Below are positions 1-10,882 of a stretch of 64,000 bases of DNA, piece by piece; position 1 is the stretch's first letter; each line of letters begins with the position of its first letter. Source of the DNA: Anisus vortex (lineage: Eukaryota; Mollusca; Gastropoda; Planorbidae). The DNA lies in assembly GCA_949126835.1 (NCBI GenBank), contig OX421500.1, positions 17,490,181 to 17,554,180 of the forward strand. The letters run 5' to 3'. Both the position numbers and the translations under genes were made by a program. Under the pieces are notes generated by a model. It was not told the origin of the DNA and searched no databases. It was given only the letters and a program-made list of their open reading frames with translations.

Positions 1-398
1 TAAAATAGAGCAATAAGGCTAATTACAAATGCTTTGTTATATAACAAGTGTTACACAACAAGTAGTATTACGATTTTGAAAACATATTAAATTAATTATA
101 TCAAAAAGCACATATAAAATACTATATAAAAAAATTATAACGTATATAGTTTTAACACATGTAAGAACTTAAAAACGTATTAGTAACAAACTCTTTAATC
201 TAGATATCCATTTTAGTATTAAACGTGTTACCTGAATAGAATAAGCAAATAATTTTCATTTTTTTCGTTTCTTTAAAGAAATATTACTTAAGTTATTATT
301 AGCAAGCTAGTAGTGTGTATAATTTCTATATATATTTGAAAGATATAAAAATACTCGATCCAGTCGTTCAGTAAAAAATAAATATTATATGTACTCAC
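1..398. other. AT-rich sequence, no supported gene
   Basis: This is downstream intron of the TRPM-like gene. One acceptor-like TTCTATTCAG near 232 precedes a stretch with N-T-F-N-like codons, reminiscent of the segment after TRPM S6. It is out of phase with the exon ending at 399 and soon reaches a stop. Nothing else is visible. Confidence 0.4.
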
Positions 399-552
399 TT
401 AAATAAAGCTACAATCAAACTGAACATCACTATCTGTATAAACAGTGCATATATACCAAGCAAAAGTGGTATAATGTATCGTCCATTACCAGATGGGCAT
501 CTTAGCATGGTGTGATTGTTATATAAGGCAGGGTTTGTTGTACAAAAGTCAC
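399..552 (-). CDS. TRPM-like channel exon: post-filter loop and S6
   Basis: The AG acceptor follows a TTTCAG, the donor is GTGAGT, and the exon completes the Gly codon left by the preceding exon. It reads GDFCTTNPALYNN then a Cys-containing turret and a hydrophobic helix IYALFIQIVMFSLIVALF. The Cys pair (FCT... and MLRCPS) matches the outer-pore disulfide loop of TRPM channels. The S6 gate segment reads SLIVALF where the family usually has NLLIAMF, so the conserved Asn is replaced. The exon ends with two spare bases (AA), so the TRP-box exon must lie beyond the left edge or in the first 398 bases. The best acceptor there, near 232, gives an immediate stop in that phase. Confidence 0.85.
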
Positions 553-1081
553 CTGAAATATTATTTCATTAACGTTATTGTTTTTACTCGACAAGGAATA
601 TTATAATCAATATGTTAATCTACACATATATCCGGATACGGTAGTACACACAGTAACATAGACACAATATTACTACTTCAATCTTGATTTAATTGTTTTT
701 AAATAATTTATTAGAACACTGAGTAAAGGCCGATAACTATTTATTGCCTGTATTATCCTTACGGATATATTTTTAGGAGTAAATGTGTATATTTTTAACC
801 GACTTAAATCATAATGTGTCAATATTATAAATTGTTGGATGAAATTATATATTTCTAGAAGTTAAAGCAAATTAATTGTAATGTATATGCGCCTAGGAGT
901 CGATAGCGAATGTATGTATTTAAATAAAGTTTATTTTTGTTTCATTGTTTATTTTCAATACAATCATACACATTTGTTTTAATATAACAGGGATCACAAT
1001 AAAATATGATTACAAACATTCTAGATTTGTGTTGATATTCTAAAAAACGTTTTTAATAAATTCTACAATAAAAAAAATCAC

Positions 1082-1262
1082 CTGTAGCTTCAAGCTCGTC
1101 CAGTTTATAATCACCAAGCATGGCCCAAAATCCTTTTCGAAATACATAATATAAAACTTCTGAATTCAGTTGAGACTCTGGGTATAAAATAGACTCCGAC
1201 ACAATTGAGTAGGCGACCAAAAACAACATCAATACCATAAGAAAAGGGATGTATGTTTTTAC
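1082..1262 (-). CDS. TRPM-like channel exon: S5, pore helix and selectivity filter
   Basis: Acceptor TTTCAG, donor GTGATT, enters in phase 0 and leaves one base. It reads S5 (YIPFLMVLMLFLVAYSIVSE), a short extracellular segment with ILYPES, then a pore helix and filter VFRKGFWAMLGDYKLDEL. The position and pattern match the TRPM pore, where the filter is usually Gly followed by Gln or Glu. Here it is Gly-Asp (LGD), with a cluster of acidic residues just after. That could alter divalent selectivity, which is inference only. The frame is open and the splice sites are canonical, so this part looks functional. Confidence 0.85.
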
Positions 1263-1378
1263 CTGAAATATTTGTCAAATATTAGATTACCTTACCTCTA
1301 TACAATGTATTTATAAAATATAAAATGCTCGTTAGGTTTTATATTTAAGCATACAAACTGTAAATAAAATTCATTTAC

Positions 1379-1648
1379 CATTCCTCTAATCATAACCAAT
1401 ATTGGTCCTATATATTTATGTCCATAGAAGAACTCCATAAATCGAAAGACATACAGAGTAAAATTGAAACCGAGGAAATATCGAGCTGTGTCCATCCATG
1501 TTGGGTTTTCAGGCGTGCCCAATGCTATCCAACGCAAACTCCAAGCAATATATGCTGTTGCAATTGAGACGTTGTCCATCACGTTAAACAAATTGCAACA
1601 ATACTTATCACATCCAAAATCTTTCTCCAACCGAATGCTTGTGTAACA
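1379..1648 (-). CDS. TRPM-like channel exon: S3, S4 and S4-S5 linker
   Basis: A 270-base exon, phase 0 at both ends, with acceptor GATTTAG and donor GTAAAT. After a short cytosolic stretch it encodes S3 (NVMDNVSIATAYIAWSLRW), an extracellular loop with PENPTW, then S4 (TARYFLGFNFTLYVFRFMEF). The linker HKYIGPILVMIRGM follows. The HKYIGP..VMI linker is the clearest TRPM signature in the window; in the family this segment couples the voltage-sensor-like bundle to the pore. There is no stop or frameshift. The 5' neighbour is the S1-S2 exon at 3737-3868 and the 3' neighbour is the pore exon. Confidence 0.87.
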
Positions 1649-2498
1649 CTAAATCAAATAAAATTAATAGAAAAATATATTTAAAAGATATATATCTTTG
1701 AATGGCATTCATATTATAACATTAGCAAAAGCTTATTAGTTGGTGTTAAAACAAATTTATCATTAAATATTAAATGAATTTACTGAATTTGAATTGAAAG
1801 TATTGAATTAACGAATAAATGTGTGAATCGTTTTAGGAAACTGCTACAGACAATCTTCGGACACAGACCTTTCCCTTTGACCAATACATCTGCCACTGCA
1901 AATCAAACCAAGAGCGCACTGAGCATGCTAATTTAATAGCATGGATAGAAGCGTTATAAGAAATGCCCATTCTTATCTTAACTTATATTTCCTTGGGACG
2001 ATGTCCTCGCATTTTCAATCCGGCAAACTAAGACGGTGCGACTCTAAAACAAACACACATTTTTCGCGCTTTGTATCCTACAGGACACAGTTGCCTAATT
2101 GAAAAAAATAAATATATTTAACGTAATATCGTTGTGGTCCAAATGATAAAGTCCAGAGACTTAATATGATTTTCACAGCTATGCCAAAAATTGTAACGGT
2201 TTCCAGAAACTCTGAATATACATAAAATTTAAACAAAGCGATATGCACTGGTGACCACACAATAAGAATGTCATGAAAGAGTCATCAGTAACACAAACTC
2301 TTTCGGATGTATATTTTTATTCATTTTCATACATTAGGTATAGGTGTAGATCACGGTAGTGTTTCGAATCTTTAATCGGCTATAATTTTTAACAAACAGG
2401 TTAAATATAGATTTAGAAGGTCATGCTTTGTTCGTTTTGTTCCCTTTCAAAACCTCATTCGGTATAAATCTATTTCAAATCTCGTTTCATTAAGGTCC
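1649..2498. other. Intron, no feature seen
   Basis: AT-rich intron between the S1-S2 and S3-S4 exons. A hydrophobic reverse-strand reading near 2100-2260 has no splice sites that fit the flanking phases, so I do not call it an exon. Confidence 0.4.
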
Positions 2499-3190
2499 GA
2501 CACCTGTCTATAATTTTTTTTTTATTTCGCATGCCTAAAAATTGTGTAATTGCCCAATCACATTTAGTTGTGTGTTCTATGTATACTAGGGGTGAAAAAA
2601 AAATTTGTATAGCTTTTTTGCCACAGAAACCATAAAAATGGCCGACAAACAGTTTTATAAAATTTCTTATAACTCTTTTTACAAAGAAGATAATTCAATT
2701 ATGTTTTCTGTTATTGCTTTGAATTTAGATTACCTCTCTGTCCATGCATGATTATGCTGATAGCTTTATTATTTTGTAAAAAAATTATATTTTCTACTAA
2801 AAATGCATGTAAAATTTGCATATTTGCATACATGAAAATTCAAAAATAAAAAAAAAAGTTATCAACGAATCTTAAAAATCATGCATGGGATTAAAGAAAA
2901 CATAGCGATAAAGAAAACTGCCAAATTTTAACCTTATGCGATGAGGAGTAGCAAAATAACCGAAAATAAAATGAGTACAAATCAAAAATGAGAAAAACCG
3001 GAAAAAGAAAGAAAACTGTGCTCTGAAATGAACTAAACATGCATGCTTGAATGTGTTATATAAAGATTTTGAAGTTCAAATCTTGTGTAACAACTGTATT
3101 TTATTATTAAAGCAATAGTTAAACTGTCTCAATATGTAAAAATCTCAAATACGCTAAAAATATTTTTTTACGCATAATTAGACAGGCGTC
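2499..3190 (+). mobile_element. MITE with terminal inverted repeats
   Basis: A non-coding element of about 690 bases. The left end GACACCTGTCTATAATT and the reverse complement of the right end GACGCCTGTCTAATTATG form an imperfect terminal inverted repeat. The right 320 bases recur in inverted orientation at 16608-16940 with high identity, which defines one boundary independently. I could not fix a target duplication. It sits in a TRPM intron. The superfamily is not identifiable from the ends alone. Confidence 0.6.
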
Positions 3191-3736
3191 TATTAATTCA
3201 GTTGGTCTTTAAATAGACCGCATTATAGTGACTTTAACAGTAGTTTGTTAGTATTAAGACAGAACGCAAAATGTAATTGAAACCAACATAAACGATGACA
3301 CGCGCCTTTCAAATAATTTTAACAGCAAATGAAGTTTTTTTTCAAATATTAGTTTTGATAATGAAAATCATAGGTATAACATCTAGGCATGCTATTAACT
3401 TTAATCATGACCAGTGGTTGTTTCACTGATAGCAGGTTTCATACTAAATTCAAAAATAAAAACCTAAACCATGCAAAGCAAACATAGAAAGAAGAAACGA
3501 ATTGTTAAAGTATTTAACGAGAAACGGTACATTACTGTAGAGACAAAACAATTACGTGACATAAGCACTTACAAATTACACGAAATATTTCATATCAAAT
3601 ACACACTATTTCCCGTTACTTAAAATAAATTAAAAATCAGTTGTTAAACAAGTTATGAAATTTAGTTTTAGATTATAGGTATATTTATGAGAATATTTTT
3701 ATTTTTATTTTTACATAAACTTAAGCTCCCAAATAC

Positions 3737-3868
3737 CTGAACATATTCTTTGAATTGAAAACATAGTATGTAAATAATGACAATAGCCTCCAGCCAATGC
3801 ACATGTGTTGCACTCAGCTTTGAAACAAGTAGAATGCTATATGCAGTCAAAAATATGAGGAAAGCTAC
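3737..3868 (-). CDS. TRPM-like channel exon: S1-S2
   Basis: A 132-base exon, phase 0/0, acceptor ATATAG, donor GTATTT. It encodes most of S1 (VAFLIFLTAYSILLV), a short loop, and S2 (WLEAIVIIYILCFQF) ending with KEYVQ. The W-E at the start of S2 and the charged-E-x-x-Q end match the TRPM pattern in which S2 closes with EEIRQ or a close variant. It joins in frame to the preceding exon, which ends YYLEI, so S1 spans the splice junction. A SINE lies 40 bases upstream, inside the intron. Confidence 0.8.
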
Positions 3869-3908
3869 CTATATTTAATAAAAAAAAATATTCATATCAA
3901 ATATTCGA

Positions 3909-4150
3909 TAGACTAATGGCCGAGTGGGAGCGAGTTCGACTGATTCGAATCATTGTGAAGGCTAGCAATTTTTCCCTGGACTGGACGGTGTCCATGAATC
4001 TACCCAGCCCTGATGGGTACCTGCCGTTAGTTGGGGTAATATAAAGGCGGCCTTGGCATTGTGCTAGCCAATAATCCCGTAGTATGCAGTGCCACTGAAA
4101 CTAGTGAACTCTGCTTTACCGGCCCTATGTTCAATCTGGATCGACTCGCA
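3909..4150 (+). mobile_element. tRNA-derived SINE, family A, plus orientation
   Basis: The head carries an A-box-like TGGCCGAGTGG and a B-box-like GATTCGAATC, as in a tRNA-derived RNA polymerase III promoter. The body contains GGGTACCTGCCGTTAGTTGGGG and GGCATTGTGCTAGCC, and the tail ends near ACCGGCCCTATG. Reverse-complement copies occur at 27776-28030 and 61462-61702, and a tail-only piece at 35661-35716. It is inserted in the TRPM intron next to the S1-S2 exon. Confidence 0.7.
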
Positions 4151-4582
4151 CATTACTTTCTTACTCAATAGATATAATAATTTAATAATGCGACATAAGA
4201 TACTAAAACAAATACTTATTTCTTAAACAATGTTCCTGTTTCCTGTATATATAAATACGTGTGCATGTGCGTGTGTGTGTTTCATATTAAATTAATATGA
4301 TATTTCATATTAATCAATTTATAAGCGCTTCCATGTAAAAAAAAAGTATTAATAAGCTTTAGTTACACAACCCTCTTTATAACAAAAATGTTAAAATAAA
4401 AAAAATACAATATAATTGCGAATTGTATCCAAGATGATAAATAGACGTACCAACATTTTCTTTTAAAAACATTTGCATCACAATCAAATATAAATAATAT
4501 ACGAGGTATTCAAGGAGGAAAAGATCGTATCTCTAGAAATTTTTGTAACGAGAAAGGATGTTTTTTTTTTTCTTAAACTCAC

Positions 4583-4681
4583 AATTTCAAGGTAATATCG
4601 TTGTTGAGGAGAGGGTGAACTAAACAAGTGCTTCAATTTTTCCAGAGTTGATTTTGATTCTCGTGTAGAAAGCACATTGAA
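4583..4681 (-). CDS. TRPM-like channel exon: pre-S1 segment
   Basis: A 99-base exon, phase 0/0, acceptor TTTCACAG, donor GTGAGT, separated from the previous exon by an intron of only 109 bases. It encodes a charged stretch (ESKSTLEKLKHLF) followed by SSPSPQQRYYLEI. This corresponds to the TRPM pre-S1 motif, where a helix is followed by a Ser/Ala-Pro turn and an aromatic-rich run into S1. The open frame, strong splice sites and correct order between neighbouring exons support it. Confidence 0.75.
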
Positions 4682-4790
4682 CTGTGAAAAATAATTTTTA
4701 CGAATAGCATGTATAATGTTCAATTAATTTAAGTTTTTTAGAACACTTTTTTGATAAAAATATTGTTATTAGTAGTATGGTAATACGTAC

Positions 4791-5000
4791 GTCATACGTA
4801 TCTTTAACTTCGTTGAAGTGTTTCCATAGGTTCTTATTTAATGAGACGCAGGCTAATTGCTGAGTAAAATTTTGGTTTTCAGTTAATATTGAGATATTGG
4901 CATACGAGTCTTGCAATGGCGAACTTTTGCGCACTAGAAGGCTATAAGTGTCAAACTTATTTTTATCCCAACACCCGTCTAGTACATCATTTGCAATTAA
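4791..5000 (-). CDS. TRPM-like channel exon: distal MHR4 region
   Basis: A 210-base exon read in phase 0 with acceptor ATACCAG and donor GTACGT. A second acceptor at 5011/5012 would add ten bases and shift the incoming phase. It reads VLDGCWDKNKFDTYSLLVRK, then ISILTENQNFTQQLACVSLN and NLWKHF. The pattern (leucine-rich helix, LL-x-R, later F-x-x-x-x-AC-x-x-x-L-N-x-x-W) is typical of the segment just before the TRPM membrane domain. The next exon starts 109 bases downstream. Confidence 0.8.
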
Positions 5001-5303
5001 CTGGTATTTGCTGAAACGAGTTATGTTTAAATGGAAGACAAATGAAAAAGAAAAATATACAGAAAAAAAAATGATTATAACAACTCAGAATATTGAAACT
5101 GGATATTTTTTACCTCTTTAACACTTTTTCTTTATCTACATCTTTCTCTCTCTCTCTTCCCCCCCCTTCTCTCTCTATCTCTCTATTATATAATGTACAT
5201 ATACTTATAGATGAGTAGATCAATAGGTATATGGATAGATTTATATAATTAGGTAAAATGTATACATTTGTATACATCTTGTTACGACCACAATGCCCTA
5301 GTG

Positions 5304-7253
5304 CAGGAGTCGGCAACCTTTTGATAGCGGCGTGCCAGAGTAGAATTTCTAACTCACTCGGCGTGCCAACAGCCAAATATTCAACATCTGCTATTTCTTT
5401 TTTACATAATTATTAAATGTGTGTAACATGATAAAAAAGGCGCTTTACTAAGAAACCGTACACAAATAAACACAGATTAGTCACATATTGCGATAATAAC
5501 AACAATTACGTAATATAATGCTCGTATATACGCTTAAGCTGTTGTTGATTTTTAAAAGTTAAAACAAACATTTTTTATCTAGAATTATTTTGTGTGCTTA
5601 TTTAAAGAAGGTAAAAAACATTTGAATGCAATGTGTCTATGTCAATTAATGCGAGCCTTTCTTAATGCTTCAAGACTTTCTTATGGGATTAAAAATGTTT
5701 TATTGTATGAGAAAATATTTTACGAGAAAATCTTTTTACAAGTGTAAGTTGAGCCAATAGATGAAAAAAAAACAAATGCAATGTTTTTTTAAACAAATGA
5801 ACCGTTTAAGTATGGCTGACGACCTTTCTAAGCAGCTTTTTACAAGATTTGTTCGGAATTTGGCAAATTTTGATGTCCATAAATTGGGATGTTTTAAATT
5901 CAATTTGCTGCATTGCAAAATAGACTTCAGACAGAACACTCCACTTTGAGTGCTTCAATGTACTTCTTAAGCTCATCTATGTGTAATGTATATAGATATG
6001 AATTTTAACATAGGGGAAGTACTATAATGTTTTAGCAATATCACGGATAAATATGTCCAATGTCCATTTTCAATCCAAATTCTTTCCAGTAAAAATGAAT
6101 AACCAAAAAGTTCATGAATTGTTTGATACTGTCCTTGTAAACACAAGTTCAACATTTAAATTATTCGTTATGTCTGTCAAAAACATCAGGCATTCTTCAT
6201 CATTCAATTACGAAAAATATTTCCTCATCAAGAAACATCGTATACTGCTTCCAGACACGAAACGAATCTATTGAACACTTAACCTTGACTAAGCCAGCGA
6301 AAACTGCCATGCAACAGCAGATCTCCGCATTCACTTTCAATTTCTTATAGTAAAGATTTGAATTGCCGGTAAATCAACGAAGAAATATAAAGTTGACTAT
6401 TTTTAACAAGTTTCCATAAAATTCCATTACGGAGCGCAATTCCAATAAAGAGATCTTTGCAAACAAACTTTCATGGTGTATAATGCAATGGAAGCTTAAC
6501 AGCATCCTCACAATGTGGTTTACGAGAAATTTGACAAATCTATTCTGTTTTCTAAACATCGCAGCAGCGTTTTTTTGTCATTTTCGGACATTTTATGGGC
6601 ACTTATACCTTGATCAATAGCGCCGCATAAAATAACATTTTTAATAATTGTAAACGTTTTTTATATAGGCTATATAGGCCTGCAGACATGGTGAAATTAT
6701 ATTACTTTGAGGGATATCCTCTTGTTGAGATACATTTTAAATATCAAATCGGAAATCGGAAAAGGTTGTTGTTTATTTGTTATTATTTGGGGGAGGGGGT
6801 TCATTTCGGTGGCACACAATTATTTTTACATTAAATTGAAGGATATACTTTATAATAACATTTTATTGGAATCGCGAAAAACAAATCAGTTAACGGTTTG
6901 CAGATACTAATCACTTGTATTCGATATTTTTTGGCTTGCGATATAATACAAACAAAACCAACCAAATGTAGAATAGTCGGCACATTATTTTGATGTAGCA
7001 TTCTTTGATATAAGTACAGGAGACGCAAAGACTACTTTTTATCCCGCTGAAACTGAACGTTTTCAAACAGGCAAACGACATAATTTTTTATTTTGATTTA
7101 TTTGAAAAAGATCAGCGAGAGATAAGGAAAAAAAATGACAGGGCACGCTGAAGCCATTAAAAAACACTTTTTTTTTCGGGGGTCCTCCGCGTGCCAATGA
7201 AAAGGGCTCCGCGTGCCAAGTCTGGCACGCCTGCCGTAGGTTGCCGACCCCTG
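5304..7253 (-). mobile_element. hAT DNA transposon, decayed, nested in a solo LTR
   Basis: The ends CAGGAGTCGGCAACC and its inverted partner GGTTGCCGACCCCTG are hAT-type terminal repeats, extended by CGTGCCAGA / TCTGGCACG. A perfect 8-bp duplication CCCTAGTG flanks it at 5296-5303 and 7254-7261, as expected for hAT. The element is 1950 bases and carries only transposase remnants on the minus strand. The CCCTAGTG target is LTR sequence, so this insertion is younger than the LTR. Confidence 0.88.
5740..7030 (-). pseudogene. hAT transposase remnant (ZBED/GTF2IRD2-like type)
   Basis: The minus strand contains short collinear pieces of a hAT transposase separated by stops and frameshifts. Near 6374-6559 it reads FHCIIHHESLFAK... 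followed by LLKIVNFI, matching the conserved C-x-x-H-x-E-x-L-x-x-K and VK-x-VNFI motifs that these transposases have in the catalytic core. Near 5973-6155 it reads LNLCLQGQYQTIHELF, matching the later LNLxLQGxxxxI motif. A third weaker piece lies at 5736-5939. No continuous reading frame exists, so it cannot encode an active enzyme. I did not see the BED finger. Confidence 0.7.
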
Positions 7254-8039
7254 CCCTAGTGGTCAGAGTAAAGTAAATGTTGTTGTTAATACTCGTTTGT
7301 CCTAGGGTAGACTTAAGTTAATATTATTTATACTTCAGTATTACGCGTATTCCTTATTGTCCTGGGAACAAACTCAGTATTAGCCGTCTGACAGTTCCTT
7401 TCCTTGACCTTGACCAATATATATATAGGCCTATTGATATTGTAAATAATAAAACAGTAACTTGACAACATAAGTTTCATGGTAAACGGTTCCATCAGGA
7501 ATATATTTATTTCAGATAACAAATCCAATACTTGTAAGTATGTACAATAGAATCATTATTTACATCAACAGTGAAACAGAACCAACACAAGCGTCATCTA
7601 AAAGACTCAAAAGAAATTCTCTAGCTAACTGTCCAGACAAACTGCGCGAAACGCCTTAAATACTAGCGGGAAAGGGCCGGAAACAGACATATTAAGAGAG
7701 GGTGTAAAAATGTTGGTACCATTTATAAACCTCATAATAAAAACGATAGTTTTAACATGATCTCCCTTGTACGTAAAATAATAAGCTATTCCAGAATTTG
7801 CAGTCGGTACTAGAGTGGATTCCTAGAATTTTTGCACTCGTTACTAACGTAGACAAAAAAGACAACCATAAAAGGAAATGGTCTAACCTTAGTACCACCT
7901 ACAAAACCGTTGAGAGAGAGAGCTCTGGGCGCTATTAATATGTAATAATATGTATACATCTGTATGCATATGTGTATGAGAAATGTAGTATAATGCTTAT
8001 AATGGATGTTTTTAACATATTATCTCTCTTTGTACTTAC

Positions 8040-8189
8040 AATATTAGACACATTATTAAAAGAAATGTATAAAATGTTAAATACTGACTTGATCATGTCT
8101 TTCTCCGTCTCCTTAAACATTTGTTTGTTTTCATCCTTCAACTTTGTTTGTAACAATGTTACAGCTAGAAGTGCACCGCCTATATAATG
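8040..8189 (-). CDS. TRPM-like channel exon: MHR4 helical repeat
   Basis: A 150-base exon, exactly 50 codons, phase 0/0, with acceptor TTGATTAG and donor GTAAGT. It starts HYIGGALLAVTLLQTKLKD and continues with a charged helix ETEKDMIKSVFNIL. Vertebrate TRPMs have a closely similar run (H-x-G-x-A-L-x-A-S-x-L) at the start of the helix that precedes the segment in the next exon, so order and content agree. The exon upstream that should carry the W-A-x-x-x-x-R-x-E-x-A-x-x-F-W motif was not found. Confidence 0.75.
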
Positions 8190-10882
8190 CTAATCAAAGA
8201 AAGATACACATAAATCATGCTTTAAATTTAAAAAACAAAAACAAATTTAGTTCATAGAGTTGCGGTAAGAACATATTGACTATTTATTGTTACAAGAAAG
8301 TTAACACTAAAATGTCTTTCTATTACAATGATGCTAAAAACTGTATGGTTGAAAAATCGTATCAAAACTATTTTATTACATTAAGGTAAAAATTATAAAC
8401 TCTATATAATTAAAGCCCCTAATTATATTTGTCCTTACAGAACAGGAAACAGGGTTTTAGTCAATAGCATTTCCAGAGCGTAGATTAAAGGACAGGCTTT
8501 TAGAATATATTAAAATATATCCTAAGAATCAGACATTGAAATATCACAGGGAATCACACTTGTAATATTTAATTGGGTTTCTCCTTTACACCCTTTTAGA
8601 AAATAACTGGGTAACAAGTATAACATATGATAAATTAAAAATGTACGTATATTTCATTTTAAAGTAATGATAACTGTTTCTAAAGACTTAAGAAACGAAT
8701 GCTTTTATGTCTTAAAAAAAATAGCTGCCCAAAATGATAATAAATGGTAAGCAGTTTATACGGGAGGCTAATTGATTTTTCCTCATCAGGCTATTGAATG
8801 GAAATGTTGCCTTGACCCAATGACAATGCCAATACGCACAACATTTTTCCATACATACATTTGATTGTTTGTTTGTTTTTTTATTACACTAGGTGCACAT
8901 TCTTCAATCATTTATAATTATTTTGAGTTACGATAGTATTTTACATTGACACTTCCTTGTCCATATTAGAATCCGGGGACCTTTAAGATATTATTTAAAA
9001 TAAAATCCAATTTAAATAGTGCAATGTCTACACAATGGAAGTACATGTAGAGGCTTCAATTTGTAAGTCGTATATTCACTTTATGAACCACCGTGAAAAC
9101 GCAAGATTCTTGATTTCGCATCCATTTAAGGAACATATAAGGTTAAGAGATTTTCTTTGCCTAGTGGGGTCCCGTCCTAGTTTAGTGAGTTTGGTTTGAA
9201 ATCTTGTATAGTAAAGTTCATATTTAGAGTTTTTCGCTAAGCATCGGTATATTTTTTTCTTAGTCTATTTTTCTTGCATATAGTTTAACTTTGGCAATTG
9301 AAATAAACTTGTTTTTGTTAAAAAATGAATTGGTTTCATGTATACGGCTGTTGCAAGATATATATTGAAAGAAAGACAATTACCATCACATAACATGTGG
9401 AACCTGAAGTCAAGGTAAGGCCCTATCACATGCGTCGGCAAAATAAGTTAAGTAGCTTAATTAACCATCATGCAAGATATAATTAAACCCAGACATAACG
9501 AGTCGCTAACACACTATATTAACTGCACCTTGTGTGACAACTAATCAATGTTGAAGTGCTTCCTACACAAAGTAAGTTATTTCCACAGTTAGGTAAATGC
9601 TTTACTAATGTTAAGTTGTTCTTTGTCTTAATTTATAAGTCATGTACGTCTTACGTGGATTAAGTTTGATACACGTTTTATTATTTTTTTAATGCTACAA
9701 TCACGTGAATGATAAATTACCAACAATATATTGAACAAACATGGTGCCTTTGGTCTTTATCAATGTAATAATTTTAAAGCTTGGACACCTAAACAAAGTA
9801 AAAATATGAGTGAAAATAGATCTTTGTTCATTAGTAGTCTCCCTTTTTATGCATTTGGTTAAATTTGCAGTTTTCAATTTTCTGTAAATCTTGATCTAGA
9901 TGAATCGATATTAAGATCTCCATGTGAGTATACGGTAGTTGTTAGATCAACTACGACATGAGCAAGTGTATATCCTTGGGAATTAATATTATCAGAACAC
10001 AGGCATAAGTGTGGCTTATTTGTGTTGTAGAATAAAGTGTAAAGTAGGCGCCAAGTCAATGCCTGGGTTGAAAAACACTATCACTAAGAGTGCATTTGGA
10101 AATTATTTCTTCAGTTATGAGTTTTCACAAAGGTCATTTATATTATAGTACATCTGAAATATCCCTTATTGTTTTTATTTAAGCATACTCATTGCAACTC
10201 TCTTTTTATGAGGTAGTTTAAGATTGCTGATCATTGCCTCGGATTATTATTTGGCGCATTTACACTGTGAGATTCGTAGGCAAAGATATAGTTTACTTTC
10301 GATCGTTGTGCAATCATATTCGAAGAACGACACTTTTGAATCGATACGCACGTTAGACGAACTAGTTCATCTAATATTCAATAAAGCTGCAGAAGGACCT
10401 CTTGAGTAAATAAAGTAGGGGGGAGGCTGGTGTATACGTTATTTTTATAAATAATTGCACTTTTTTACATTTCAGACATAATAATAGATACTTACAAAAT
10501 TTGCGGTGCAAATGCAATGCCTTAAATTAGCACATACTAAAATAAATTCATGCACACAAATACTTGTAAAATATATACTTAAGTTGAATCTACCGTTAAA
10601 TGTTTCCAGTAGTAAATAGAAATATCAAATTCAAGGGCATCTATTGCTTGCAGGAAATCCCATAACAATTTATCTGTTGTAAAAGAATAAGGTTCGATAT
10701 GAATTCGACAAATTCAACTGAGGCTTAACTTAATGCCTTTGTTCATTCAATTATATATAATGTTTTATATAATTTAAAGTAAAATTACACAAATAAGTTG
10801 CAGCTCGTTAAATCCGATATGTGCAATATATATTTGAACTTGTATATTTCACAAAATTCAAATTTTATCACATATTAGTAAG
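8190..10882. other. Intron, no supported feature
   Basis: AT-rich DNA between the MHR4 exon and the tandem duplication. A plus-strand open stretch at 10224-10409 and a minus-strand one at 9874-10059 are the longest, but neither shows a recognisable family or a convincing splice context. A missing upstream TRPM exon is expected somewhere in 8.2-14.8 kb. Confidence 0.4.

Larger units (their letters stand above)
5280..7948 (+). mobile_element. Solo LTR (family with 13.4 and 15.7 kb) split by a hAT insertion
   Basis: The left end TGTTACGACCAC matches the starts of the copies at 13413 and, reversed, 15942. After removing the hAT element (5304-7253) and one target copy, 7262 onward aligns with 13440 onward (shared CTCGTTTGTC.TAGGGT, AATGTTGGTACC, GATCTCCC). 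The right end matches the copy at 15702 through a GAGAGAGAGCT..GGG.GCTATTAATATGT stretch. No internal region or coding sequence accompanies it, so it is a solo LTR. Its own target duplication is not clear. Confidence 0.65.

Noticed and set aside
222..270. Candidate TRP-box exon after S6
   Set aside because: The acceptor at about 232 gives a stop directly in the required phase.
2078..2260. Hydrophobic minus-strand stretch, considered as a duplicated S3 exon
   Set aside because: No splice sites in a phase compatible with the flanking channel exons, and S3 is already encoded at 1379-1648.
10224..10409. Plus-strand frame containing LDELVHLIFNKAAEGPLE, briefly reminiscent of an eIF4G MIF4G helix
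   Set aside because: The match is one short helix, there is no start or splice support, and the frame ends at once.
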